A DNA stretch of 64,000 nucleotides from CADEEN01 sp963738425 (lineage in GTDB: Bacteria; Pseudomonadota; Gammaproteobacteria; Burkholderiales; Burkholderiaceae_C): assembly GCA_963738425.1 (NCBI GenBank), contig CAVTWT010000003.1, forward strand, positions 333,662 through 397,661, read 5' to 3'. Below the pieces are notes generated by a model. The model was not told where the DNA came from. It did not search any database and saw nothing but the letters and a program-made list of their open reading frames with translations. Positions 8,559-17,148 of this stretch are shown here, in pieces. Positions within the stretch are counted from its first letter, which is position 1. The number at the start of each line of letters is the position of its first letter. The translations under genes were made by a program, and so were the position numbers.

Positions 8559-8677
8559 CCTGTGGACCGTCGCTTTCTCGCCGTTCTTCAATTGCCGAGA
8601 CACGATGTCGATGAAGCCTTCGTCCTGGAGGGACTGGAGGCGGGCGGGGGTTTCATCGGGGGATTGTCGTTCTCGCT
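8547..8677. repeat. Direct repeat, copy B (relic of the RIO kinase 5' end)
   Basis: Second copy of the 5450-5580 block, same orientation. Compared with copy A it has lost one T in the run just before the start codon position (8650s), which puts the ancestral ATG out of frame, so it cannot initiate a kinase. It now supplies the first codons of the long frame read into the Tat-type protein. Confidence 0.85.
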
Positions 8678-8732
8678 CCGACAAGAGCTCCCAACCTCAA
8701 AATTGCCAACTGGACGACCGGAGTGACATGAC

Positions 8733-10526
8733 ATGAAACAAGGCTGGATTCTTCAGACAACCGACACCCGCCGGGCCTTCTCGAAGTTGACTTGGGTTCC
8801 CTTGAGGGCGTCGATTCGCGATGAGAAGGGCGATGTGCGGCAGGTGGGCCACACCGGCGAGTACTTTGGTTGTGGTTCGGCTGCGTTCCCGCCGCAGCAT
8901 CGGGAAGCGGCCGAACGGCTCGGCTGGAGCGACATCGGGATAGGCCACAACGCGCGGCCCTACGCCTACAAAGATGGCGACTACAAGTCTATCGACCAGT
9001 ACCAGTACAACGACAAGGAGCCGATCGGGGTCGAGCTTGTTTTCGAGCACCCACAGCCCGTGGTCGGCGGAGCGCTCTGGATCTTGAATCCGGACCTAGT
9101 CGTTGCGCTTGGCCTGATCAAGGAAGGTCCAAACTGGGTGAGGCCGGAAGAGGACTTCGTCGTCGTCGCCCGGGAGGTCCTCGACGACGAAGGACGCCAT
9201 CGCCTGATCGAGGTCAAGCGGGAGTTTCTGATCGACTACCTGGCCGCGAGGAAGCTGTCGCTTCGGCTGTCCTACTACCGGCAACGGGTCGAGAACGTCG
9301 CCACGCTCGAAGGCTGCGCGTACGCGACCTTGACGGACAGCCGCGAGGATCGAGATGGGGGGCGTTTCGAGCTCCGGGTGCGTACCCTTGACGACGTCTA
9401 TGGGGGAAGCTGGGCCATGATGAGGGTCTGGCGAACAGACGTTGACGAACAAGAAGACGCGCCGGTGATGGGGCCGGAGAGAGACGACAACACCGCCTAC
9501 CAGACCACACAGGGGCATCGACGCGGGTTCGCGGGCGTGCGAGTTGAGGGCGAGTTCTGGCGCGACGAGTGGATCGAGCACCTTGGGCAGAGCGTGCGTG
9601 TCCGGGGGGATGCGGACAAGGCCCTACCGCAGTTCATCGTGGAGACCGATGGGAAGCGGATGGCGTCTGCCGACCTCGACGACGAGGACATCGGACGGTG
9701 GTTGTGGTTTCGCTCCACCGTCGTCACTGAACTGCTGACCCACCGAGGCTTTACCCTGCAGTGGTACACGGCGGACACCGGCGGCATTCGATCCACGTCC
9801 GGATATGTGGCGCACTTCGGCATCAACGCGTCGGAACTGGTCACGGTCTATGCCTACGACGTTGCCCGCCTTGCCGGTTGGGAGCAGCACGTATGGGCCG
9901 CCCACAACGTGCTTCCGGACGGCAAGGTGTCAGGCGAGCTGCTCGACTCGCAGGTGAAGGCAATGCCCGCATCGACAGATGCTGTTGAAGTGCTGCTGTT
10001 TCGCAGCATGCGAATGCTGGAGGGCGGGTGTCGTGATCGGCAGGGCAGCCGGCTGTTCAGTCATGACATCGATGACGACGAGTCAATGCAGCAGGTGTCT
10101 CGATTCGCTAGCAGGGATCAAGCCTCCTTGCTGAGGCTTGCCAAGGAGCTTGTTCGAGTCTTCTCAGATCGGCTCGACATCCGTGCTCTGCGCCGCCTCT
10201 CGACTCACGCCGAGAAGGAGAGGCTGGGTTCGAACAAGCTCCTCCAGGACGTCCTCGCCCAGAAGATTGGCCCTGAAGCTGCGCACAAGGTGTTTGGTGT
10301 GATCGCGGGCGCGTATGACATGCGACTTGGGGATGCGCACCCGACCAGTTCGAAGATTGGCGATGCCTTGAAGCTGGCCGGAATCGATACAACGCAATCG
10401 TTCCTGAAGCAGGGGGAGCAACTCATCGGCAACTTCGGCCATGCGATCTGGATGATCGGAAAGCTGCTCTTCGAAGAAAGGCGTGATGAGGATGCTGTGG
10501 ATCCTCATTGCTCGGATGAAGTGTGA
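8733..10526 (+). CDS. Unrecognised 597-residue protein, accessory-gene character
   Basis: A long soluble protein starting MKQGWILQTTDTRRAFSK, without signal peptide or membrane segments. It is rich in Asp/Glu and Trp with many short beta segments (FEHPQPVVGGALWILNPDLVVALGL). I see no nuclease, NTPase or protease motif. Base and codon use are visibly less GC-rich than the neighbouring core genes, with more mixed third positions, which fits horizontal acquisition. It sits immediately right of the kinase relic and left of a GIY-YIG-like gene, so these may be an inserted accessory patch, possibly defence-related. That is only a contextual guess. Confidence 0.75.
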   Translation: MKQGWILQTTDTRRAFSKLTWVPLRASIRDEKGDVRQVGHTGEYFGCGSAAFPPQHREAAERLGWSDIGIGHNARPYAYKDGDYKSIDQYQYNDKEPIGVELVFEHPQPVVGGALWILNPDLVVALGLIKEGPNWVRPEEDFVVVAREVLDDEGRHRLIEVKREFLIDYLAARKLSLRLSYYRQRVENVATLEGCAYATLTDSREDRDGGRFELRVRTLDDVYGGSWAMMRVWRTDVDEQEDAPVMGPERDDNTAYQTTQGHRRGFAGVRVEGEFWRDEWIEHLGQSVRVRGDADKALPQFIVETDGKRMASADLDDEDIGRWLWFRSTVVTELLTHRGFTLQWYTADTGGIRSTSGYVAHFGINASELVTVYAYDVARLAGWEQHVWAAHNVLPDGKVSGELLDSQVKAMPASTDAVEVLLFRSMRMLEGGCRDRQGSRLFSHDIDDDESMQQVSRFASRDQASLLRLAKELVRVFSDRLDIRALRRLSTHAEKERLGSNKLLQDVLAQKIGPEAAHKVFGVIAGAYDMRLGDAHPTSSKIGDALKLAGIDTTQSFLKQGEQLIGNFGHAIWMIGKLLFEERRDEDAVDPHCSDEV

Positions 10527-10568
10527 TTGGCGGGGAGTTCCCCCTGCGCGACTGAGTGCGCACGGCGT

Positions 10569-11165
10569 TTAAGAATGTGACGTTCGCTTCCCTGTCATCG
10601 ACACGTTCCACGTAACAAGCCTAGAGCTGCGGTTGTTGCAGATCCAGCGCTCGACCGCAGCGGCTATGCCTTCCGCGTCTGCTCCTAGGGCGGCGAAGCA
10701 AGACACTGGTGGGCCCAATTGCTCGATGACGGCACGAAGCCTATGGCCGTTGATACATCGAACCTCATATTCGGCAACGCCCAAGCTGTGCAACTCAACC
10801 TCGAGGTGCCGCCAGCACTGGCTGTGGAACAGCTGGTTCTCAATCTTCAGCCCTGATTCGAGGTCGATTGCTGGCGACTCGCGCCAGCGGTCGCGCATCC
10901 GATTTCGCGATATGCCGACGTATCGGATGGTGAGGTCGTGACGTCCGGCGACGAGGTACAGACATGGTGTGCGCTCGCCCCACACCGTGGAATCCAGCAC
11001 TGTGTACTTGGCACGCAGCCACGGTCCATACCGCCCATCAGACGCGGGAACGCTGCGTCGCCAGCGCTGACCGCCAATGCTGTGAATATGGAGCACAGGC
11101 GTGGACGCCTGATAGATCTCAATGGCGAGTTGCTCTGCTCGCTCTTGACTAACTACTGTCATCAA
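10569..11165 (-). CDS. Putative GIY-YIG-fold protein
   Basis: 198 residues. The segment CLYLVAGRHDLTIRYVGISR followed by N-MRDRWRE has the spacing of a GIY-YIG core (L-Y-x-V ... R-Y-V-G-I-S ... R). The classic first GIY is degenerate and the catalytic Glu is not obvious, so activity is uncertain. Like its convergent neighbour at 8733 it has a lower-GC, mixed codon pattern, supporting joint acquisition. Only ~40 bp separate the two stop codons, including a short GGGGA/TCCCC hairpin (10532-10543). It could be a nuclease accessory to the unknown 597-aa protein. Confidence 0.5.
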   Translation of the reverse strand: MMTVVSQERAEQLAIEIYQASTPVLHIHSIGGQRWRRSVPASDGRYGPWLRAKYTVLDSTVWGERTPCLYLVAGRHDLTIRYVGISRNRMRDRWRESPAIDLESGLKIENQLFHSQCWRHLEVELHSLGVAEYEVRCINGHRLRAVIEQLGPPVSCFAALGADAEGIAAAVERWICNNRSSRLVTWNVSMTGKRTSHS

Positions 11166-11194
11166 TCATCCTGACTCGTCTTGAGGTAGTCATA

Positions 11195-13441
11195 TCAATT
11201 GTCCCAACGTTGCGCAGGATCGCATCCATCACCCACCCCTGCGCGCCGCCCTCTCATCTGCGCCAGCGGCCGCTTCCCCTTCAACTGCCGCTCGATCCCG
11301 TCGTTGAGCTGCCCTCGCAGCGCCAGCACCTCCTGCAGATGCCCATAGGCGCCGGGAAAGCGCAGGTCCAGCCACAGCCACAGCGTGCAGGCGCGCAGCG
11401 CCTGCTCCATCGCGTCGAGCCGGCTGTGGCCGTCCACCTGGTCCAGGAACCACGGCGCGCCGGCTTGGCCCGAGTAGGCGTGCTGGCCGGCCCAGTCGAG
11501 GAAGTGCTGCAGCTGCTGCTCGGTGCGCGTGTCCACCGGCGCCTGGGCGTAGATGAAGCGCTCCTTGAGCGACAGGCGCGCGGCGCAATCGTCGAGCTGC
11601 TCGGCCAGCGTCAGCATCTGCTCCAGCTCGGCCACCGCGAAGTGCGCGTCGTCGAGCTTCAGCTGCTCGACGAAGACGCCGAGCACGTCGCGCAGCCGCG
11701 TCATCTGCAGGCGCGAGGCGATGGTCTGCACATGCCAGTTGTTCGGCGCCACCGGCGCCTTGAAGTCGCGCGGCGCGCGCGGCGTTTTCGGCAGCAGCTC
11801 GGTCAGCAGCTTCAGCGCGCCGGGCTCGGCCTCCTTCAGCACGCCGACGAAACCTTCCTCGTGGATGCCGAAGCGCCCGGCGCGGCCGGCGATCTGGTGC
11901 ACCTCGCTCTCGCCGAGCGGGCGGTCGTCGATGCCGTCGAACTTGGTCATGGTGCTGAACAGCACGCGCCGGATCGGCAGGTTCAGGCCCATGCCGATGG
12001 CGTCCGTCGCCACCAGGATGTGCGAGGCGCCTTCGGCAAAGCGCTCGGCCTCGCGCTTGCGCACCTCGGGCGGCAGCGCGCCGTAGATCACGCTCACCGG
12101 GTGGCCGGCGGCGGCGATCTGGTCGCGCAGCATCAGCACGTCGCGGCGGCTGAAGGCCACCACCGCATCGCCGAGCGTCAGCGAGGGCAGCGGCACCGGC
12201 TGCGGCAGCAGCTGCACATGCTGCTTGCGCTCGAAGTGGCGCACGGTGCAGCGCTCGCCGCACAGGCCGAGCAGGTTCTCGATGGCCGGCACCGCGTAGG
12301 CCGAGCAGATGACGATCACCTCGCTCGCCGGCACGGCCACGATGGCCTGCGTCCAGGCCCAGCCGCGCGAGCCGTCGAAGATCATCTGCGCTTCGTCGAT
12401 CACGGCGCAGTCGATGACGGTGTTGGTGCCCACCATCTCGATCGTGCTGCTGACCACGCGCGCGCCGGGCGCCGGCACGTTCTCTTCGCCGGTGAGCAGC
12501 GAGCAGGGCACGCCGCGCGCCACCAGCCGGTCTCGGCCTTCCAGCGCGAGCAGGCGCAGCGGCGCCAGGTAGGCGCCGCTGGCCGCCTGCGCCAGGCGCT
12601 CGAAGGCGGCGTGGGTCTTGCCGCTGTTGGGCGGGCCGACGTAGAGCGTGACCTTGCGCTGCAGCTGCCGCGCCTTGGCAAAGGTGTCGGGGTAGCCCTG
12701 GAAGGCGAGGTCGGAGTTCAGGCCGGCCAGCGCGTCGAGCTCGCTGGTCTGGCGTTCCCAGCGGTCCTGCGCGCGCGAGCACGCGGCCTTCAGCTCGGGC
12801 AGCGGCAGCGGCGTGGTGCACTCGGCCTGCAGGCGCGGCAGCAGCGACGCCAGGTGTTCGGCAGACAAGGAGCGGCTGCGTTCGATCAGCGCTTCCAGGT
12901 GCGCGCGGATCGCGGGGGCCTCCGGGTGCTGCGGCGCAGGCCCGAGCGCGGCCTGCAGCGCCGCCGCATCGCCGGTGCGAAAGAACGCCCACACCGCATC
13001 GGCACTCACCGGCACGCGGAACAGCACCGGCACCGCCCAGCCCGGCTCCGACAGCGTGAGCGTGTGGCGGATCAGGCGCGTCCACACGCCGGCGCGGCGC
13101 GACACCGCCATCTGCTCCAACGCGGCTGTGCGCTCGAGCATCAGCGGGCGCGCCTTCGGGCCGCTGCCCACCGCGTCGAGGTGGGCCAGCGCGGCGTCGA
13201 TCAGCGCCGGGTCGATCCAGCGGCTCGGCCGCTGGCCGGGCACGGGCTTTTGCAGCAGCACGAGGCCGAGCGTGTCGAGATGGGTCTCGAAGTCGGCATG
13301 CGTGTCGGCTAGGTAGTCGGCCGGCTTGGTCACCTGCGGCAGGTGATGCACGGCGTGGCGGATGCGCGCGAGCTGCGCCTCGCCGATGTGCGGCGGCAGG
13401 CGTTGCGCGTGGCTGGGGATGGGCAGGAGGGGTTGTGGCAC
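11195..13441 (-). CDS. SUV3-type DExH-box RNA helicase
   Basis: The protein has a P-loop VGPPNSGKTHAAFERL, motif II as DEAQM, a helicase C domain ending ATDAIGMGLNLPIRRVLFSTMTK, and motif VI HQIAGRAGRFG. The Walker A form GPPNSGKT, DEAQ box and C-terminal SUV3-like helical region (LDWAGQHAYSGQAGAPWFLDQVDGHSRLD) mark the SUV3/mitochondrial-type RNA helicase group found in many betaproteobacteria. An N-terminal ~220-residue helical extension precedes the helicase. I place the start at the GTG 13441 (VPQPLLPIP); longer upstream frames overlap the divergent gene and look non-coding. A role in RNA turnover is inferred from the family. Confidence 0.85.
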   Translation of the reverse strand: MPQPLLPIPSHAQRLPPHIGEAQLARIRHAVHHLPQVTKPADYLADTHADFETHLDTLGLVLLQKPVPGQRPSRWIDPALIDAALAHLDAVGSGPKARPLMLERTAALEQMAVSRRAGVWTRLIRHTLTLSEPGWAVPVLFRVPVSADAVWAFFRTGDAAALQAALGPAPQHPEAPAIRAHLEALIERSRSLSAEHLASLLPRLQAECTTPLPLPELKAACSRAQDRWERQTSELDALAGLNSDLAFQGYPDTFAKARQLQRKVTLYVGPPNSGKTHAAFERLAQAASGAYLAPLRLLALEGRDRLVARGVPCSLLTGEENVPAPGARVVSSTIEMVGTNTVIDCAVIDEAQMIFDGSRGWAWTQAIVAVPASEVIVICSAYAVPAIENLLGLCGERCTVRHFERKQHVQLLPQPVPLPSLTLGDAVVAFSRRDVLMLRDQIAAAGHPVSVIYGALPPEVRKREAERFAEGASHILVATDAIGMGLNLPIRRVLFSTMTKFDGIDDRPLGESEVHQIAGRAGRFGIHEEGFVGVLKEAEPGALKLLTELLPKTPRAPRDFKAPVAPNNWHVQTIASRLQMTRLRDVLGVFVEQLKLDDAHFAVAELEQMLTLAEQLDDCAARLSLKERFIYAQAPVDTRTEQQLQHFLDWAGQHAYSGQAGAPWFLDQVDGHSRLDAMEQALRACTLWLWLDLRFPGAYGHLQEVLALRGQLNDGIERQLKGKRPLAQMRGRRAGVGDGCDPAQRWDN

Positions 13442-13493
13442 GGCACGGATAATCGCCGATGAACGCGGCCTGGCGGCCGGCGGAGGAAATCGA

Positions 13494-14594
13494 TTGACAC
13501 GGGGCACAGCGCATCCGGTGCGGTTTTGCACCGCCGCCGACGGCACGCGCATCGCGTACGAGCAGCTCGGCAGCGGGCCGCCGATCGTCAAGGCGGCCAA
13601 CTGGATGTCGCACCTCGACGAAGACCGCGACAGCCCGTTGTGGCGCCACTGGCTGCAATTGCTGTCCGACGGGCGCCAGCTGACGCGCCTGGACGGCCGC
13701 GGCTACGGCCTGTCGGAACGCCATCCGCGCCAGCTCACTTTCGAGGCGATGGTGAGCGACCTCGAAGCCGTCGTCGATGCGGTCAAGCTGCCGCGCTTTC
13801 CGATCCTCGGCTTCTGCCATGGGGGCCCGCTGGCGATCGCCTACGCCGCGCGGCACCCCGAGCGGGTCAGCTGCCTGGTGCTGTGCGGCACCTATGCGCA
13901 AGGGCTGGCGCGGCGCGACACCAGCGAGCGCGGCGCGGCCGAGCGCGAGCTGCTGCTGCGCACGATCGAGATCGGCTGGGGCCAAGACAACCCGGCCTAC
14001 CGCCAGGTGTTCGCGACCAAGGCGGTGCCGGAGGCGCCGGCCGATGTGTTCACTGCGTACTGCCGCATCCAGCTGGCGTCGGCCGACCCGCAGGCCGCGA
14101 TGGCCCTGACCCAGGTGTTCTGGGACATCGACGTGCTGGCCCTGCTGGCGCAGGTGCGCTGCCCGACCCTGGTGCTGCACGCGGCGCGCGATGCGCTGGT
14201 GCCGCATGAGCAGGGCCACCTGCTGGCGCGCACGATCGCGCACGCGCGCCTCGTATCGCTCGATTCGGGCAACCACGACCTGCTGGCCACCGAGCCGGCG
14301 TGGCCGGTGCTGTGCCACGAGGTGCGGACCTTCCTCGCCGAGCACGATGCGGCCGCCGCCGTGCAGGGCGGGCGCTCGCTCGACGCGCTGAGCGAGCGCG
14401 AACGCGCAGTGCTCGAACAGATCGCCCGCGGTCTGGACAACGACGAGATCGCCGCGGCGCTGCACCTGAGCGAGAAGACGGTGCGCAACTACGTCACCAG
14501 CATCTTCGCCAAGCTCGACCTCGCGAGCCGCAACCGCGCCATCGTCTGGGCGCGCGACGCCGGGCTCGGCCGCGCCGGCGGCCCGCAGCCTTAA
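13494..14594 (+). CDS. Alpha/beta-hydrolase domain fused to LuxR-type HTH, cysteine at the nucleophile position
   Basis: Residues ~1-275 form an alpha/beta-hydrolase: oxyanion region, GFCHGG nucleophile elbow, acid residue in HAARDALVP and histidine in SGNHDLL. The elbow carries Cys where most family members have Ser, giving a Cys-Asp-His set as in dienelactone hydrolases. The C-terminal ~65 residues are a LuxR/GerE DNA-binding domain (LSERERAVLEQIARGLDNDEIA, LHLSEKTVRNYVTSIFAKL). Start chosen is TTG 13494, preceded by GGAGGAAA 4-5 nt upstream; no better ATG exists. Probably a one-component regulator responding to a small acyl or lactone-like ligand. Whether the hydrolase domain is catalytic is unknown. 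Confidence 0.85.
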   Translation: MTRGTAHPVRFCTAADGTRIAYEQLGSGPPIVKAANWMSHLDEDRDSPLWRHWLQLLSDGRQLTRLDGRGYGLSERHPRQLTFEAMVSDLEAVVDAVKLPRFPILGFCHGGPLAIAYAARHPERVSCLVLCGTYAQGLARRDTSERGAAERELLLRTIEIGWGQDNPAYRQVFATKAVPEAPADVFTAYCRIQLASADPQAAMALTQVFWDIDVLALLAQVRCPTLVLHAARDALVPHEQGHLLARTIAHARLVSLDSGNHDLLATEPAWPVLCHEVRTFLAEHDAAAAVQGGRSLDALSERERAVLEQIARGLDNDEIAAALHLSEKTVRNYVTSIFAKLDLASRNRAIVWARDAGLGRAGGPQP

Positions 14595-14803
14595 CTGGCT
14601 CGTCGCGCTCGGCACCGACGCGGGACGCTCGTCCCGCCAGCGCATCGCAAGTCAGGGCCTTCGCCCCAAGACGCCTGCGCGGCGCGCGGCTGCAATACAG
14701 GCCTTGTCCACTCCTTAGCGAGGCCCCATGCAAACCAACACATTCCACGTCGATCGCGCGCGGGATCGTCACCACCCTGCTGCCCGACGGCAGCGTCGCA
14801 CGC

Positions 14804-14983
14804 ATGCCGTTGGGCGACTTCCTCGACTCGCGACGGCGGATTGCGCACGAGCTGCGCCAGGCCGCAATCGACGCCGCCTTCGACGAGCTGCTGCGGCGCC
14901 TGAGCCGGCTGGTCCGGCGCGTCAACGCGCGCCTGCGCCGCAGGGTGCAGAGCCTCGCCGCCGTGCCGAGGAGTCAGCCATGA
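14804..14983 (+). CDS. Small Arg-rich hypothetical protein
   Basis: A 59-residue frame from ATG 14804 (MPLGDFLDSRRRIAHELRQA) is predicted to be one long, positively charged amphipathic helix (FDELLRRLSRLVRRVNARLRRRVQS). The same frame is open further upstream (GIVTTLLPDGSVAR) and an ATG at 14728 in another frame sits behind a plausible ribosome site, so the true start may lie there with an indel between. The 14595-14803 stretch before it holds nothing else I can support. Low confidence; GC-rich sequence gives chance frames of this size. Confidence 0.35.
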   Translation: MPLGDFLDSRRRIAHELRQAAIDAAFDELLRRLSRLVRRVNARLRRRVQSLAAVPRSQP

Positions 14984-15018
14984 CACCGGCCCTGCGCAGG
15001 TGGCCTCGATAATCGCCC

Positions 15019-16431
15019 ATGAACACTCGCGCAGCGCCTTCCACGACATCGACCGACGCGTTCAGCAGCCTGCCGCTGCCGCCGCAGACGCTGGAGAACC
15101 TGCAGCGCCTGGGCTACACGCGCATGACGCCGATCCAGGCGGCGAGCCTGCCGCTGGCGCTGGCCGGCAAGGACCTGATCGCGCAGGCCAAGACCGGCAG
15201 CGGCAAGACGGCAGCGTTTGCGCTGGCGCTGCTGGCCAACCTGAACCCGCGCCGCTTCGCGGTACAGGCGCTGGTGCTGTGCCCGACACGCGAACTCGCC
15301 GAGCAGGTGACGCAGGAGGTGCGGCGCTTGGCGCGCGCCGAGGATCACATCAAGGTGCTCACGCTCTGCGGCGGCAGCATGATGCGCACGCAACTGGCGA
15401 GCCTGGAGCACGGCGCGCACATCGTCGTCGGCACGCCGGGGCGGATCATGGATCACCTGGAGCGCGGCAGCCTGAACCTCGAGGCGCTGAACACGCTGGT
15501 GCTGGACGAGGCCGATCGCATGCTCGACATGGGCTTTCACGACGACATCGCCACCGTCGCCAAGCAGTGCCCGAAGCAGCGCCAGACGCTGCTGTTCTCG
15601 GCGACGTACCCGGAAGGCATCGCCAAGCTGAGTGCCGCCTTCATGCGCGAGCCGCAGACGGTGACGGTGGCCGAGCAGCACAGCGCGACGAAGATTCGCC
15701 AGTTGTTCTTCGAGATTCGTGAAGACGAGCGCCTGCACGCGGTGTCGCTGCTGCTGAACCACTACCGGCCGGTGAGCACGCTGGCTTTCTGCAACACCAA
15801 GCAGCAATGCCGCAACCTCGTCGATGTGCTGAAGGCGCAGGGCTTTGCGGCGCTCGAACTGCACGGCGACCTCGACCAGCGCGACCGCGACCAGGTGCTG
15901 GTGCAGTTTGCCAACCGCAGTTGCAGCATCCTTGTCGCCACCGACATTGCCGCGCGCGGCCTCGACATCGCCGAGCTCGAAGCGGTGATCAACGTCGATG
16001 TCACGCCCGAACCGGCGACGCACACGCACCGCATCGGCCGCACGGGGCGCGTGGATGCCGAGGGCTGGGCGTTCAGTCTGGCGACGCTGGACGAGATGGG
16101 CCGTGTCGGCCAGATCGAGCATGTGCTGGGCTTCAAGTCGGAGTGGCAGCCGCTCGCGTCGCTGACGCCGGCAAGCGGCGAGCCGTTGTTGCCGCCGATG
16201 CAGACGCTGCAGATCCTCGGCGGCCGCAAGGAGAAGATCCGGCCCGGTGACGTGCTGGGCGCGCTGACCAAGGACCTGGGCTACGCCGCGGCGCAGATCG
16301 GCAAGATCAACGTCAACGAGTTTTCGACCTACGTGGCGGTGGAGCGCGGCGTGGCGGGCCAGGTGCTGAAGAAGCTGTCGGGCGCCAAGGTCAAGGGGCG
16401 GGCGGTGAAGGTGCGGATGCTGGAAGGGTGA
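15019..16431 (+). CDS. dbpA: DEAD-box ATP-dependent RNA helicase DbpA
   Basis: 470 residues with the Q motif (YTRMTPIQAASLPLAL), Walker A AKTGSGKTAAFALA, PTRELAEQV, TPGRIMDHL, DEAD box DEADRML, SAT motif and HRIGRTGR. The C-terminal ~75 residues (MQTLQILGGRKEKIRPGDVLGALTKD...IGKINVNEFSTYVAV) are the DbpA RNA-recognition domain that binds hairpin 92 of 23S rRNA. DbpA is an ATP-dependent helicase in assembly of the 50S subunit. Single-gene unit; the stop is ~60 bp from vapB. Confidence 0.95.
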   Translation: MNTRAAPSTTSTDAFSSLPLPPQTLENLQRLGYTRMTPIQAASLPLALAGKDLIAQAKTGSGKTAAFALALLANLNPRRFAVQALVLCPTRELAEQVTQEVRRLARAEDHIKVLTLCGGSMMRTQLASLEHGAHIVVGTPGRIMDHLERGSLNLEALNTLVLDEADRMLDMGFHDDIATVAKQCPKQRQTLLFSATYPEGIAKLSAAFMREPQTVTVAEQHSATKIRQLFFEIREDERLHAVSLLLNHYRPVSTLAFCNTKQQCRNLVDVLKAQGFAALELHGDLDQRDRDQVLVQFANRSCSILVATDIAARGLDIAELEAVINVDVTPEPATHTHRIGRTGRVDAEGWAFSLATLDEMGRVGQIEHVLGFKSEWQPLASLTPASGEPLLPPMQTLQILGGRKEKIRPGDVLGALTKDLGYAAAQIGKINVNEFSTYVAVERGVAGQVLKKLSGAKVKGRAVKVRMLEG

Positions 16432-16443
16432 AAACAGAAGGTG

Positions 16444-16463
16444 TAGATACGACATGTATACTT
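16444..16463 (+). promoter_or_regulatory. vapBC promoter/operator candidate
   Basis: An AT-rich imperfect inverted repeat (TAGATAC, 5-nt spacer, GTATACT) contains a good -10 box, TATACT (16457-16462), 28 bp before vapB. An operator overlapping the -10 is the usual design for VapBC autoregulation. No clear -35 is visible. Confidence 0.45.
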
Positions 16464-16490
16464 CGAACTTTCAAGGTCTTGGAGACAGTC

Positions 16491-16733
16491 ATGAACGTAG
16501 CCAAACTGTTCACGCATGGCGGTAGCCAGGCCGTGCGCCTGCCCAAGGAGTTCCGCTTCGAAGGCACTGAAGTTCATGTGCGCAGGGTTGGCAACGAAGT
16601 GGTGCTGAGCCCACAGCCCCCCGTTGACCTGCAAGCCATGTTGGATGCGCTGGAGGGCTTTGAGCCCGGTACGCAAGTGCAGCGCGAGCAACCCGCGTCG
16701 CAACGCCGCGCTGCCATCGAGCCGAGGCGCTGA
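16491..16733 (+). CDS. vapB: VapB-type antitoxin (AbrB/MazE fold)
   Basis: 80 residues from ATG 16491. The N-terminus MNVAKLFTHGGSQAVRLPKE followed by FRFEGTEVHVRRVGNEVVL is the swapped-hairpin AbrB/SpoVT DNA-binding domain of VapB antitoxins. The Arg/Glu-rich tail would wrap the toxin. It overlaps the vapC start (TGATG), so the pair is translationally coupled. A GGAG site precedes the ATG. Confidence 0.9.
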   Translation: MNVAKLFTHGGSQAVRLPKEFRFEGTEVHVRRVGNEVVLSPQPPVDLQAMLDALEGFEPGTQVQREQPASQRRAAIEPRR

Positions 16734-17137
16734 TGCGCTACATGCTCGATACTGACATCTGCATCTACACCATCAACGAACGGCCGGCCGCCGTGCTGCG
16801 CGCGTTTCGACAATTTCAGAGCGCGGGGCTGGGCATCTCTTCGGTGACCGCGGCCGAGCTGTTTTTCGGCGTGGCTCGAACAGGTTCGCAGCGCAACCTC
16901 GATGCGCTGCGCCGCTTCATCGCCACACTCGAAGTGGCGTCATTCGACGCCGTCGCGGCCGAGGTAAGCGGGTCATTGCGCGCATGGCTGACGTCTCAAG
17001 GCACACCAATCGGCCCTTACGACACCCTGATTGCAGCGCATGCCCATGCGTTGGGTGTCACGCTCGTCAGCAACAACACGCGCGAGTTCGAGCGTGTGCC
17101 CGGGTTGAAGGTTGAGAACTGGGCTGTGGGCGAATAG
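16733..17137 (+). CDS. vapC: VapC-type PIN-domain ribonuclease toxin
   Basis: 134 residues. PIN-domain acidic residues are visible: D in YMLDTDICIY, E in TAAELFFG, D in IGPYDTLIAAHA and the terminal NNTREFERV. VapC toxins cleave specific RNAs, often initiator tRNA or rRNA, using Mg2+; the target here is not predictable. Overlaps vapB by one base and ends 11 bp from the convergent LOG-family gene. Confidence 0.93.
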   Translation: MRYMLDTDICIYTINERPAAVLRAFRQFQSAGLGISSVTAAELFFGVARTGSQRNLDALRRFIATLEVASFDAVAAEVSGSLRAWLTSQGTPIGPYDTLIAAHAHALGVTLVSNNTREFERVPGLKVENWAVGE

Positions 17138-17148
17138 CAGCGCCCGGC

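Noticed and set aside
11229..14645. 1138-codon open frame on the minus strand
   Set aside because: It is an Ala/Arg-rich shadow of the SUV3-type helicase in another frame and antisense of the hydrolase-LuxR gene; no domain or natural composition.
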